From the NCBI GenBank assembly GCA_903813345.2, contig CAIIXF020000006.1, positions 122,001-186,000 on the forward strand: 64,000 nucleotides of DNA, in the 5' to 3' direction. The position numbers and the translations under genes were made by a program. The notes beneath the pieces were generated by a model, which searched no databases, had not been told where the DNA came from, and saw only the letters and a program-made list of their open reading frames with translations. Within the stretch, counting starts at the first letter, position 1; the number at the start of each line of letters is the position of its first letter. Origin of the DNA: Owenia fusiformis. Its lineage: Eukaryota; Annelida; Polychaeta; Sabellida; Oweniidae. Shown in pieces: positions 13,901 to 28,900 of the stretch.

Positions 13901-16900
13901 CCATTATTCATTACATTATGATTTCTATATAAAGAAAAGGCCTGGTTTACATAGGAAGGCATTTTGTTGTTATTTATGACGTCATAAGTAAACAATAGTT
14001 TCTTTTCATCCCTCCTGGCCCCTAGGGACCTCCAACCTAAGCATGAGGTGACTTTGGTTGCATTTGTACCTTGGGTACATCCACTGACAATCAATGCTGC
14101 CCTATACTGGATACTATCCAATTTAGAAAGTAAATTTAAGTTTGCACAATCAAAAATGATATTCCCATATTCTAAGTGAGGTAGTATAAATGCCATATAA
14201 ATCTTCTCTAGATGTTGTGATCTTAAGTTATGTTTTAGTGCCATAAGTGGGTTCAACATCCTGTTACATTTGACAATTATACTGTTAATGTGTTCTTCAA
14301 AGTTTAAAGCCTTGTCTAAAATAAGTCCAAGATGTTTGTGACTATTGGTGAAAGGGATAGAGTCACCATTTAACACAATAGGAATTTGAGCAATTGGAGT
14401 TCTAGTTTTGGACTGGAAAAACACTTCCTTACTTTTACTTGTCTTAAATCTTAATTTCCAAGTCTTTGACCAGATCTCTATTCTATTAACATCGCTTTGG
14501 AGTTTTAGATAAGTTTCATGAACTGAGTCCTCCTTTTTGACAGGTAGAAAAATTGAGCTATCATCAGCATAAAGGTACAGAGTGCTATTTAAAACTGCAT
14601 CGGCTAGGTCATTGATATAAAGTAAGAAAAACAGGGGACCTAATATTGACCCTTGAGGAACCCCACAATTTATTACTCCTTTGTCAAGCCCCCCTAAATC
14701 CCTTCCTCCTGTCCCTAGAATCCCTTCCATTGTCCCATCAATATTGTCATATAGAGTATCTGAATTTATTGAAGTTGTACCATTCACCCTAACTTTTAAT
14801 TTTCTGTTATTAAGGTAGGACCCTATCAGATTAATAATGTTCTCACAGATACCGTATGATTTTAGCTTATGGAGAAGTAAGTAGTGGGGGACGCCGTCAA
14901 ACGCACCCTCAATATCAAGAAAGATCCCTCTAGTAGAAATATTATGGTCAAAATTTGAAGTAATCATATTTACAATAGATACAAGTTGTTTCTGAGTGTC
15001 ATGCCCAGGTAAAAACCCGGATTGGTTCTGATACAAAAGATTGTTAGATGACACATGTTTGAATATTGAATCATATATGACGCGTTCAAAAATTTTGGAA
15101 ATATTACTTAAAAGGCAAACTGGCCGATAGTTCCCTGGGTCAACTTTTGAGGATTTATTTTTGAAAATGGGGACAATAATGCCCTGCTTCCAACAATTAG
15201 GAAATTTGCCTTTAGTAAGAATGAGTTTAAAAAGTTTATGAAGTTCTGCATCAAGTGAATCTGCCACCAGTTTAAGCATTTTATTTGTTATGTTATCATC
15301 ACCCCCCTTTTTGTTTGATTTAAGCTCCCTCAAATGTTTATTTATTGACTGCTGTGAAAGATCAATTTCATTTAGCATGTTATCAGTTTTTCTTTGACAA
15401 GTTGGTAAAGTTTGATCAACAATGTTGTGATGAAATTTCTGTAAAAATTGATGGAGAAATGCATTAGCTTTAGCATGGTCATCTTCAATGATCGTCCTGT
15501 TAATCTCTAAAAAAGGAATTCCTGATGCAAATTTAGAACCTATTAATTTTTTAATGATGGTCCAATAATTTTTCTTACTAGCTGCCTCTTCATCCAGATT
15601 ACTGCACATCTTGTCCTGATAACTGGTTTTTGCATGAACAATTGCATCTGAGACTAAATCACATTGATGTTTAAATGTTGTGAAGTTAAAATCATTTCTA
15701 TTTTTAATTAATTTTCTATACAATTTATCTTTCTTGTTTAATGCTGATTTCACTTCATGATTAAACCAGGGCATATCACTTTTCTTTATAAATTTCACTT
15801 TGGATGGAATATAAGTTTGAAAAATCTCAAACAATGCATTGGTAAAATTTACAGTGACAGTATCAATGTCTTCGTGAGATAAAAGTGCATCCCAGTTAAA
15901 ATCAGATACAGCTTGATTCAACTGTAAAATGTTAGCATCACTGTAATGCCAGATCTGCTTATAATCCCCTGCATGTCTATCAGGCAGAGAGAAATCTAAA
16001 AGTGCTGAAACAGAGCTATGGTCAGAACCCCCAATTGGCAGTTTTACCTCAGATTTTAATACCTTTCCAGGAAAATTTGAGAAAACTAAATCCAAACATG
16101 AGCTAGAAGTGGCTGTAATTCTAGTAGGTTCCTCAATGAATTGGGTCAGAGAATTATTCACACTCACATCATAAAGCATATTTCCTTCTAAAGTATTAGT
16201 ATCACCAACCCACCATTTTTGACTTCTTGAATTAAAATCGCCACCAAAGATAACAAAGTCAGATTTCACTGATAAAGCAGCTCTAATATTCGAATCAAGG
16301 TTATGCATATATTGATCTCTTGAGATTGCAGATTGGGAGGGTGAACGATAAAATAGGCCATAGAGAAGTTTTTCATTTTTTACCTTAGTTTCAACCCAGA
16401 GACACTCTAGGTTTGCATTATTTAGGTCATTGCGAATTCTATATGAAATAGATTCATGGATGTAAATAAGCAACCCGCGTCCCGAGTTATTATAGAGTTC
16501 TTGGTTCAAGGTGTGGTAACCATCTATGTTATAATCAGCTAGGTTAAGATTTGTCCCCACTTCACTAATTCCAGCTATATGGACCCCCTCCTCCTTCAAA
16601 AATATACTTAAGCTTTCAAACCGACTTCTATTATCCGCTGAGATGCTATTAATATTAGTAAATAACACGTTAACTTTGTTTAAGGGACCTGGATTTACCT
16701 CAACATCCCCAGCAAGTAACAAAAGTTGCCTGATTATGAATGGACTAAGTAAATTCACAAAAGGAATTATTCCAGGAATTGTCAGTAGAATTGTAAATAT
16801 AACCATGGTGGTCATTAACAAACATCTAATTGATAAAAGACAGCTGCATGCATTTAGACAAATGAGCTTTAGGATGCATGATACACACAACAATGCTACA

Positions 16901-19900
16901 AGATGTATCATCACTGAGGCACTAATTGTAAGCAAAATCAATGACACTATTGGAAAAAACAGAAAGAATAAACAAAGTATTACTACAATGGATACCATAT
17001 AAACATGTTGAATACATATGTGTTTTAACCACTCTGATATCCCTACTTTGTTTATGCCAAAGGAGCAGTCAGATTGACTTACTTTAACACAATTAAATAC
17101 ACCTATTCTGCACCTCCAAGTCATTAAACTAACCCCCATCATCATGAATCAGTAGAACCCAGGGGACTGCCATCCCTTTAACATTAGGAAAATGTTTTAA
17201 ATAAAACATTCATATGTAATGACATACAATGTTCAGTAGATAATGAAGTAAATAGGTGCTTCTAATTATTTTACATAATCACTACTAGAATAGAAAACAC
17301 CCAGCAAAATAAGATAATTGTTATTATTTACAGCTGCCTAAAAAAACCAAATTACCAATGGTCATGCTGTGTGTCAGGACTTACTAAGCTATAAACTTCA
17401 TACCTCTATACCTTTGTCATTTGCTACGATCCAATTATTTTAGTTTGTGTATTCCTAAAAGATACTGAGCTATCACATCAAAAGTTGGTTTTATGTTCTG
17501 AGTACAGAATTTTCTGAGTACAGGATATTCTGAGTACAGAATGTTCTGAGTACAGAATATTCTGAGTACAGAATGTTCTGAGTACAGAATGTTCTGAGTA
17601 CAGAATATTCTGAGTACAGAATGTTCCGAGTACAGAATATTCTGAGTACAGGTGCAAACAATTTATTGCATTTTGCCGTTTGTCAAAATAAGGGTATGGT
17701 ACAAAAATACTACTTTAGAATTTTCTGTAACAGATTCTCTTTAGATATGTTCCAGAACTCTTAACATTTCATATTTTTCATATTATTTTGAACATTTTTG
17801 TTGCCCTAGAAGTGAGGTTGAAAAAAAATTGGCATCGAATGTGGGAGGTACCATTCAATTAAGGTCAATACAGGGTTGCCAAAAACATTTAATTTTTTTA
17901 TTTTGCAATAACTACTTTTATAATGTATGGATGCCATACTTTCTGCAGTGAATACAGCAATTAATTAAACAACTGATCCCAAAATGGAAAGAGATGACGA
18001 TAGTGGTATTTAACTTAGTAGGGTAGTGAATACAAACGCCCCTTTAATAGGGGAGTGAATGCCAACTCCCCTTTGTAAGATAATATTTGATGTTAAAAGT
18101 GATAATATTGCAAGTATTTCCATAGAGCTATAACTTAAAGGTGCAACAATTAGTGCAGAAGGGCCATTCAACGATCATGGACCAGTGTCAAAATGTATTT
18201 AAGTTTGGATATTATATCACAACTAACATCTATTTTTATTATCTACAAAGAAACCCTCTAGATAAACATTATTTTAGCTGATATTCCTATTGAAACATGG
18301 TGGATCTTAAAATTGAAAAAGTGGATTTCCCCTTTTTCAAGCTTTGAACTAAATTTACACTTCTTAATGCTTAAATTGATAGTTTATCCATATATTTTAA
18401 GAAAATAGGTATGTCAAAGAAGATGTTAAGCCAATGTTGCCTTGTTAGCTCAGAAAAAGTTAAAATTTTCCTATTTCCTCTCTACAGGCCTTGTTGCCCC
18501 TTTAAGTTCTAAATCTCAGTGACCACAAAAACAAATGGGACAGTTAGGTCCATTTGTTTTTTTTCAATATTAGACACTAGAATGATAATAAAGTTGATTG
18601 GATTATCTTTTAAGATGTTACTATTTCCATCAACATTATATATCATTCTTTATACACTGCCCCCAGGATTCCGCGTTTGCAGAGCGCTGACAGAATTTGC
18701 CTTTGCCTGCCGAATTGCAGATATTTTCCAAAAGTTTAAAAAGTCAGTGTCACCTGTAAGAATTTGACACATTTTCAGTCAAATCCCTTGTAGAAATAAT
18801 CCAAAAATGATCAAATTATGCAAAGTGAAATTTTTTAACTTCATCATTTGATTTCTGTCACTTGATGGCAGCATGTATTGAGTAGTGACATTGTGACCGA
18901 CTTCGTAACTATCACAAGCAGAATTATAATTGGCCTTTTCTCCTTGCAGAATTCATTAATTTCACTTGCAGAATTCAGCATTTAACTTGCAGAAAACTTG
19001 GGGGGGTAGTGTATCTATAATTCAGAGTAATGAATATGCAAATAAGCTAGTTTGCATAACCTTAACACAATCCTTTCATTTGGTACCAATCACAATTGGA
19101 AAATAAATGAAAAAGTTACACTCAAATGTTTTATCTTTTTAAAAGCAGAAATTTAAAAAGTACCAAAGTAGGATGAAAACAAGGTTTTTAATCAACTTTT
19201 GGCCCAAATTCAACACAAACAATAGACTGATATGAAAGCCTGACATCGCAAACTTTCCAATGGTACCATATCTATTGGTCTTACAGATGCAAATGGATGA
19301 TTGACTTAATGGACTGATTAATGAATTGAGCCATTCAATTACCAATTATAAAAGGGTAAGATCCTACTATGATATTGAGTTAGTCATTATTTGAAAAACA
19401 ATCCTTTCAAAAAAAATGAACCCTAATAATCCTATTAGTACCTGAGACACATTTATTGAAAATAAACACCCTTCAGGATAATAACAAATATGACATCAAC
19501 ATCTGAGATTACATTTCATCTGAAGCCTAAGAAATGTATAGATTTGTTTTATTAATACCTCATGGCTCAAACTTCCTCAATTTCCTGAATGTTTGTATCA
19601 TTTCAATATGAAAACTTGAACAAAAGACTATGGCATGGCCTTTAAACAGTAGGAGTTATGCATCAAAGATAATGGAATATGAGGTGAGAGATAACAAAAG
19701 GGGAACTAGTTAACAGAAACGCCAATGTGTAGCAAATCCCATCAAACCACCATGGCTGCTATTTTTGGAAATGGCAGCCTATTAACCAAATTGTCATAAG
19801 ACAGTAATATTCTTCTAAGTACGATGTATTCACATATAAAAACAGAATCGCTACGTAACACCAGTTTTTCAATTATAGCAAAAAAATGTAAAATAACACA

Positions 19901-22900
19901 TAAAGATGGTTACCATTTTCAAAATGGCCACATAGTAGCCAAAGTGTCACTGGAAAGTGTAATATGCTTCAAAGTAAAAAAAACGTAAAATAACACACCA
20001 GCCAAGTGTCATAAAACAGTGAACCATGCTTACAAGTAAATACTAATCAAATATGAACAAAATCGTGTTCCAAGTCTTTCCAGTAACAGCAAAAATCGTG
20101 AATTACTGTATAACTGCCACCATTTTTCAAAATGGCCACAGTTTTTTTAAAATAAGATTTTCATCTTGATCAATATCCTATTATATTTTGTTTTTCATTT
20201 AAAGCCTAGTAATATTACAGTTTTATATGTTGTACCTACAATACTGTAATATTGATACTTAAATGGCTGCCATTTTGAAACTAGCAGCCATTTTTAAAAT
20301 CAGCCAATGGGCAGATCTTGCACATCACATGGGGCGTTTACCATGGTACATATAAAATATAAACAATTGGGTCAATTTTTTTATTTTTTTTTATTTTATT
20401 ACCGAATAACAGATGTAAGTACATACAGATGGACATACGGACGGATGGAGCCATTCTCTATATCCCTCTGAACTTTGATGGGATAATTAACATTCATAAA
20501 TCTTCCCCTTACTACTCACCCATATGATAACAGGCTCTCCCATATGTTTTGGAATTTGAGCTGTATCATCGTTGCCATATGTATCTTTGGAGGTGAAGAA
20601 TTTCTGCTGAAAGGATAAAAATATAATTAAGATTTTTTAATTTTGCATTAGGACTTTTACTCATAATATGAGCAAACAAGACATTTGCATTTGTAGTTTG
20701 AACAACTGCCCCATTTGAATTTGCAATTGATTCATAGAAACACAGTAAACCTAGACTCTTTGAAAGCCATTCTAAATTTATATCAGAATATTTGCCACCA
20801 TCATTATAAACATTCAATCATTTTCTGTACAATTCAGAACTTTAGCAATAATAAGTTATACTGATACCATATACATGTCACTCTATTCCACATACAATAG
20901 TATTACCTTTGGGGTGAGGGTGAATCCATGAGATCTTCAAGTCCTATTGAGCTTCTCCGTTGAAAGGTAGAAGGCATAGTTGACTGGTTCTGTATTGGAG
21001 CAATGGAGCAAAGTTCTTTGGAAGTTTCATTTCCCTAAATATCAAAACACAATTTTAAACCTGATTACCAATCAAATGGAGTATGGTTTGAAAACAACTG
21101 GATTGGTAAAGCACTCACATGACATAATTCTAGGATTTATTGAGCCCATTACGATCTCTTAAAACATGAAAAAGTTTTAATTGACAGATTAGAGGCTAAA
21201 ATCAAATCATTCATCCATTTTTGTGAAATATCTTTTAACAGTTAGGCTATAGAGAATTAAAACTACTTTAACTAAGGGGTTTGGAGTCACAATTTTTTCA
21301 TTAAAACGAATCTTATTAATATTCTTTTCTAAGAAATGTCAGAAAGTTTCAGATCAAAAGATCAACATGTATATGAGGGAGATGAGCAAACATCGGAATT
21401 AATAGGCAAATAAGAGCAGTAAAATCTCCTCATTTAAGATACCTGATTCTTGAATTGTAGCAGTTCCTTTAGGCTGAGAGGGGGAACCTTATCTGCCAGG
21501 ACATCATCACAAACACATACCAACTGCTGTATTGTTTTTAATGCCACTTCAAAGACACTTCCATAAAGACTGAAACATGCAAGTAATTATGCATCATTTT
21601 ACTTTACCCTTATACTGCATGTTATGGTACCCTTATACTGCATGTTATGGTACCCTTATACTGCATGTTATGGTACATGCAGTATACTAGTAAACACTGT
21701 CAAATTGAACACCTCTTCATATAGAACATTTTCTCTATTGTCATAATGATCATTTATTCAGCAACAAAAATGAAATACTTACCTTGAATGTTTGCAAAGA
21801 TCATTAAGGAGGGAGAGTCCATCTCTAAGAATACACTTTGCCTGTCTCACATTCTTGCCAAACTCTGAAATTACAAGGTAGTTATAAACGGTCTTTCTGC
21901 GTAATATCAAAGCATAACAATTCAGTTAAAAAAAATTAAAATAACACTGGGGATTGAAACCATGGCCATCGGCGTGCCTAACGACCTGCGTTCTAGAGCC
22001 ATGTGCATGTTTAAAAGATGGCAGTCTACTGGAGATGAGCACCACATTTTTAAATTATCAATATTGAACATATCACAATTTCTTTGTGTTTTGCATATAC
22101 ATGTCAATGATCACTCAGAGCTGCCAATATCAAGAGAAATGGGTCTGCAAGAAAGTATAATATGCAGTAGTGATATCCAAAAATTGTTATTAAAAACTAA
22201 GATGGTTCGACAGTTCAGTCAAATTCATTTTTCCGTTTACTTCTGACCCAACCTGAAATTACCCAACTGGCACATTTTTTTCTGGCCTGATCTGCCCGTG
22301 ACACCTCAACATATGACACAGACACCTGGTACAAATTATAGTCTAACCTTTGGATGGCTTGAACTCCAGTAGGAGGTTTTTAATGCAGTCCTCGCTATTA
22401 CGAGAGAGGAATAAACCAAACACTGCAATCCAGTGCCTAGAAGAGGAAATAAATCTATATATAACATATGTAATGAATAATAAAATAGAGCAAAACTGAT
22501 GTTTTTTATATTTGCTTAGCTCTGTCAATGTCAAGCCAAACATTTAAATAAAATATCTTCACATGAAGCTTAGCTTTTGGCACACATGTAACAAATGAAC
22601 AATCAAGCAACAAACTGATAATTGAGAAAGCTACTCTTTAATTTTCTTTCTAACCTTCAACTTATTTAACCTTTAAATTCAACTGAACAGGTAAATAGAG
22701 GCTGGGATACAAAGTATAACAGAAGAAGAATGAAAAAGAAGTCTGCAACTTCAAAACAGAATTGTGAAGACCTTAAGCATTAATGTTAAGAAAAGAAAGC
22801 ACCTACTTCTGCAAACACTCCAGTAGTTGATAAAACGACCAGGGAGGTTTCCTGAAGACCATACTCCTCCAGAGGTGTTCAAAGGCCTGCTCCATTTCTA

Positions 22901-25900
22901 CTTGCAAGACAACAGTCAGGGCTCCGCGCATGGCTGATTTACACTCACAAAGTATATCATCTGCCTATCAAAAGGAGGATGCTTTCTATTTAACAAAAAA
23001 ATCCCAGACTCACAAGAAATGATCGAGATATTGGAAGAATCTTTTGAACTGTTTATTTTGAATTTATAGTTGGTTATAATTTCAGAAAATAGTGACATTT
23101 CGACATTTTAATTGTTGGATCGATCCTGGGAGCCAAAGCTCCTTGAGAGCCTTTGATATTTAAATATGCCTCCTACCAGACTAATTTCCTGTTGTAGTCT
23201 TGACTTCACACTCTCTTTGTTGTCAGTGGGTGTGGCTTCAGTTAAGAGTGGATTATGATTGACAGGTGTCACAGGTTTAGGCGGCACATAAGGTTCATGA
23301 GATTTCAGCCAAATGACTAGTTCCTAAAATAGTAAAAGGATAATTTAAGTGATTGAAACCTAGAAATTATAGTATATGTTTGCATAATCTTCTCTTTCAT
23401 ACGATTTATAGCATGCCTTTGTCTCTTCATATCAGTTGTCTTACTAAGACAATTTGATTGGCTTGAAGTGCTGCCTGATGATCAAGTGTTGTTTTTCATT
23501 TTATTTTTTTACGATTTTTTGAGGGGGGTTTTAGGATGCATCTCCCATTTCCTTAATACAATGCGAAGGTGGCATCAGTGTTAACAGTACAGATCTCTCA
23601 TGCACTCCCTCTTTAGAAACAATATTAACTGAAAAGCAAAAATGTTGTCCTTACCTTCTGTGTATAAAATACATTGATCCCCATCACACTTGCCTTATTA
23701 GTGAGATGCATGTCATTGGTGAATAGACAGACTTCACTTCTAGGATCTGTAAGACAAGAATATATCAAGATTGCATCAATATATCTGTAAGAATTTATCA
23801 AGTTAAATATATTGAAACTACACATTGATGGAAAAATCAAGTTGTTTATGCATATGGTTCATTAAAATTCAAGAATGTTGATTTGCTGTTCATTTCCCGA
23901 GGCCAATATTCTGCAACATTTATACCAACCCTTAGACAAAGAAACATTAAGAACAGAAATTTTTGATGAGACACTATAACTTACATTTGTGTGACCAGAG
24001 AAGACAGCACTGTATCACTTTATCATCATTGGTCTCTATCTCGAAGTCCTCAAGAGAAATAGATTGCTGCAAATAAATAATATATTAAAGGCCCGCTATA
24101 CTTAATTTAGAAGAAAAACAAAAAAATAATCATTGAAACATGTTACTCAGTACTCACACACTCGCTCAAATATGAAACAAAGTTTGATTTGCTTTGATAT
24201 TGAACCAAGAAAAAAATAACTCACATTATAGTAAAAAAGCATTTGAAGTTCAGATATCATTAGTAGTGCATGCACATGCTAAACAAAGTGCATGTTTTAA
24301 ATTACTTTTGATTTAAAAGATGGCGACACTATAAAGAATTACAGTGAAAAGTATTGTGTTTTACTACTGGGTACAAAATAATCAAAGAATGTCCAAAACC
24401 TGTCAACATGGTTTTTATGTCACCAACAAAAATGGTGACATATTGTTTTTTTAATCAATAGGTTTATTTCATGAATAGAAACAAATATACAATGAAAAGG
24501 CATGGTTGGGGTTGATTGTTATTAGTCTTCAACTGTTTTGTGGTTGGAGTTTGGTGGTTGGTGTTTGGTGGTTAGCATCTGTAACAAACTCTAGGTGGTG
24601 ACATTTTGCATGTTGTATATTATCTCTGAGCAGTTTGGAACATTTTTTTAGTGTTGGGATGACACATTACGTAAATTCTATTAATTTAAGCTATATTGTT
24701 GAGGTCTGAAATATTGCCTGTTCTTCCATTCCTTATTTTAATAGAACTTAAGTTCACTAATACAATGAAATGATTTAAAACCTACCTCTTGTGGGGTCTG
24801 CCCAATTACTCTAGGGTGTCTACATTTATGGCAATTGTAGAGAAAATTCACTGGTTTTCTGGCATTCAATTGTGTAGACAAAGCCTGAAAATATATGATC
24901 ATAAATGATGTATAAAGTGTATTGCTCTACAACAGAGCTCTCTTTTATGATCTGCAAAACAAATATATTCTTAATCTCAAAATTTTACTCCCTGCCTAAT
25001 ACTGTGTTTTACAAACGTATTTCTGATTTTTCTAAGATATATCCAAATATAGAGTAATATAATGATAAATACTATTTAAATGTGCTACTGAATAAAATAT
25101 GTTACATATCTTACTTAATATATATTACATGTTAAAGTTTATGTTTTTAGTTAGTACATACATGCCATTTTCACAAAATACTTAAAGATGTCATTTTCAC
25201 GAAATACTTAAAAATTAGCAATGAATGTTTAATTTTGCAATATACAGGCTTAAAGTATCACTGACCACTTCTCTGCTCAGTCTGGGGTCCTTGCTGTCTT
25301 TGAGAGCATCTAACTCCTGCATGACCACCCATGGTATAACTAGATGTGGTTTCCCTACACCTATTGTGATAAAGAACATAGGATGTACATGTGTGTACAA
25401 TATGTTGGTATACAAGGCATTAACATGCAAAATGTCACCACCTGCATGACCACCCATGGTATAACTAGATGTGGTTTCCCTACACCTATTGTGATAAAGA
25501 ACATAGGATGTACATGTGTGTACAACATGTTGGTATACATGGCATTAACATGCAAAATGTCACCACCTGCATGACCACCCATGGTATAACTAGATGTGGT
25601 TTCCCTACACCTATTGTGATAAAGAACATAGGATGTACATGTGTGTACAACATGTTTGTATACAATGCATTAACATGCAAAATGTCACCACCTGCATGAC
25701 CACCCATGGTATAACTAGATGTGGTTTCCCTACACCTATTGTGATAAAGAACATAAGATGTACATGTGTGTACAACATGTTTGTATACAATGCATTAACA
25801 TGCAAAATGTCACCACCTGCATGACCACCCATGGTATAACTAGATGTGGTTTCCCTACACCTATTGTGATAAAGAACATAGGATGTACATGTGTGTACAA

Positions 25901-28900
25901 CATGTTGCAGTGATTGCGCTAGGCCTTAGTAATTTTGAGTACTTCATACCCAGGTCACTTCAAAAAATGGGGTACAAATAATTATTTTGGGGTACTTTTT
26001 GAAAATCGCTTCAGCGGGCTTTTGTGGTAAAAAAAATTTGTTTATGTCCCCGCATGTACTCATGCATTGCAAGTCATTCCTGTTTACCTTCTTCTGAGGC
26101 CTCCACAAAGTCCCTGTAACTTACCTTCCATGGCTACAGTTGGGGACAAAAATAAATGACAGGTCGATTTTCGATCACCATTTCCTAATTATGGTGGTCT
26201 GAAAGCCCATAATTTCCAATATTGTCTAGATATATATCCCTTAAAATTTGTATATTTTACATTTTGTATAATCTCATCCACTGATGTATGGCCTCTAAGT
26301 CTTGTAAATTCTCTTATTTTTAACATGGGAAATCCTCACTTCAGCAAATCCACCTGTCATTTATTTATGTCCCCAACTGTAAGGTACCATCCATGGAATC
26401 TCCCTCTCCCACACACCCCAATATTGTTAGAATTTACCTCTCGAGACTAAATTAACTGTAGCTCAAATTCTAATATCATGAAAAAACATAAATCAAGGAG
26501 TCATGAACATCTGTAGCCTTCTCGATGTGCCACGCCCACCCTGAAGTGTGGTGATGTGGAACGGCACTTATTATTATCATCAATTTTTGACGCGAGTTTT
26601 ACACAAATAACCTGCCTCAATAAATTCCTGAGTGTTTTAGGATTCTTTTTATGTTATCGAATCCCCGATCAAAAAAGTTAATCGGCACAGAACGAAGAAA
26701 TTATCTTTTTTTCATCGGCGGTTTGGCTATGGACGGGGAATCCCCTTAGGACATCCGGGTATGGTGCTTGCATCAGATTGCTGCAGTCGGTAGGCATCAA
26801 ATAGCCGTGGTTATTTGAATGCAGTCCCACCGATTCAAGTGGCCATTCGAAATATTCAAAAAGAATCTAACATGGTGACCATCTATATTAGGGTTGATTA
26901 TCTCCATTTACCGTGAACAAGTTGATTCCTCATGGCTGTACAGTGCAGATTATAAAATAAGCGATCAATTCACACGAACGGTCCTGCGGAAAAAATTCTG
27001 CAGCTATACTCTGTTTAGCCGCATACGTTTGCTACAAGAATTTTGATTGGCTTAATAACCGGAAGACAAATATTATGCACGAATCAGATTGATCGTTATG
27101 TTACGCTGTTAGAGAGCGTGCTTTTAATTTTTGTTTTTTGGTTGTTTTTGGTATTATTTCATCGGTACATTTGGGGGATATGATTTTTGCGTACACGATA
27201 CGTAAGATGTGTTGCAGTTTTGCGTGAAGATGAAATTAACTGCGTAAAAAACGCGAAAAAACGGCGTTAACGCGAACCTAGTGTTGGTATACAAGGCATT
27301 AACATGAAAATGTCACCACCAGCCATTTGTTACAGATGCTAAACACTAACCACCAGACACCGAACACTAACTGCCAACACAAAAAAGTTGGAGACTAACA
27401 ATTTTACCTCTTCTGGTGGTGACATAAAGTCAAGATAACATTACAACATTTCTAAAGGGTTGCAAATTAAAATGATTTAGTGCATTTGTGCTTTTTTGTT
27501 TGAAATGTTGACTTTGACTTCCTTATGACTTCTACAGGCATATACATCAGGACAAATCTTTTGAAATAAAGATGTGTTTGTTTACATTATGTTCTATTTT
27601 TAATTTGCTACAGATTATTGGCAGATTAATTATGAGTATGTGTACCTTTGAAATCCTGGTCTTTGATTTCTTCAACAAAGTTTAGATCATTCATTAGAAT
27701 GTTGGTATCTAGTATGATGAACACTTTCTGGAAATACAATTTATACACACTTGGACTTGTAATATTTTACAATAATAATTACAATATTTTATGCGTTTTT
27801 CATTATTCATATTCAGTTTTACAATATTTCCATGTGAAGTCACAATATTTGTATGTATACAGGCCCGTAGCCAGGGGGGTTCACAGGCGATTCGGGCGAA
27901 CCCCCCCCTGGCCAAAAATTCTTTCAAAATCATGCAGTTTTTCACCATTTTGAGCACTTTTCAAGTGATTTTAGCCATATTTGGGCCAAAATTGTCAAAT
28001 GTGAACCCCCCTGGAAATTTTTGAAAACTGAACCCCCCCCCTTGGCAAATCCTGGCTACGGGCCTGGTATACATGTACGAGAATATTTCCAAGTGCATAA
28101 CAATAGTACAATCATAGTGACCAAAGAATCCTACACAAACTAAGTTAAACAATTTTTTTTTGAATTTGAACAAAATCGAATACCCTATAAGTGCTTTCAA
28201 AGAATTCTCGAGAAAGTTTTGAAATTTTTGGAGAATTTTTTTTTGATGTAATGTATAATTATATGGCTTCACTTTGCCTCTTTAAAGGCTTACCTGGGTG
28301 TCTACATCAACTGCTGTGTTCTTGCCATCGGGAACCATGGTAACGTCTATCATTTGTGTTAATTTACCCACTGCCTAAAAGCAAAATATATCTTTTAATT
28401 AATAGATAATAGTGAATGTCATTGAATTAACTATTCACTCCATAAATGGGTTCTTATCAGAATTGTCTCGAAATCCTTACTGGAATCGACCAACTGTAAA
28501 TGCCAATACACTGTATAATCCAACTTCCCATGGAAAACAAGTTAGAAATTTTCCTTTTGCAATACAGGAAATTAGAATGATTGTTTGACTAGATTTGGAT
28601 TCAACATCATCATTTAGTAGATTATAATGTCAACAAGGTAACTCCATTAGTAAGGAGCTACAACTACAAAGTTAATAGAACAAGGCTCAGGACGTGAACG
28701 AGATCACACCATCAAATAGGCAGACACTATGAACCAGGAAAACTGTTCTCCTATTATGTTTACAAATTTCAAGAACAAGAAAACAAGATGGCCGCCCAAA
28801 AGTTAATCAGCTCTAGTACTTGATATCCTCTATCATGTGTGTAAATTTGAAGGAAATCCGATGAGCGGATTTTCTGAAATGGCGATGACAAGATTTTTCG

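Larger units (their letters stand above)
13154..17350 (-). mobile_element. Full-length CR1/Jockey-like non-LTR retrotransposon
   Basis: A 4.2-kb element in SWT1 intron 17, same strand as the gene. A 12-bp direct repeat ATTACCAATGGT (13142-13153 and 17351-17362) flanks it as a target-site duplication. The 3' end on the minus strand is A-rich (plus-strand T run at 13154). It has one long uninterrupted ORF (13333-17145), about 200 bp of 5' leader and about 180 bp of 3' UTR. An intact ORF and perfect target duplication suggest a young, possibly active copy. Confidence 0.88.

Noticed and set aside
16643-17002. 119-codon plus ORF and similar antisense ORFs over gag, pol and the non-LTR ORF
   Set aside because: Opposite-frame shadows of strong coding regions.
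25316-25907. Regular repeats resembling a CRISPR array or coding repeats on both strands
   Set aside because: The 125-bp units are identical throughout with no unique spacers, the DNA is eukaryotic, and the apparent proteins are one exon fragment plus MITE read through in shadow frames.
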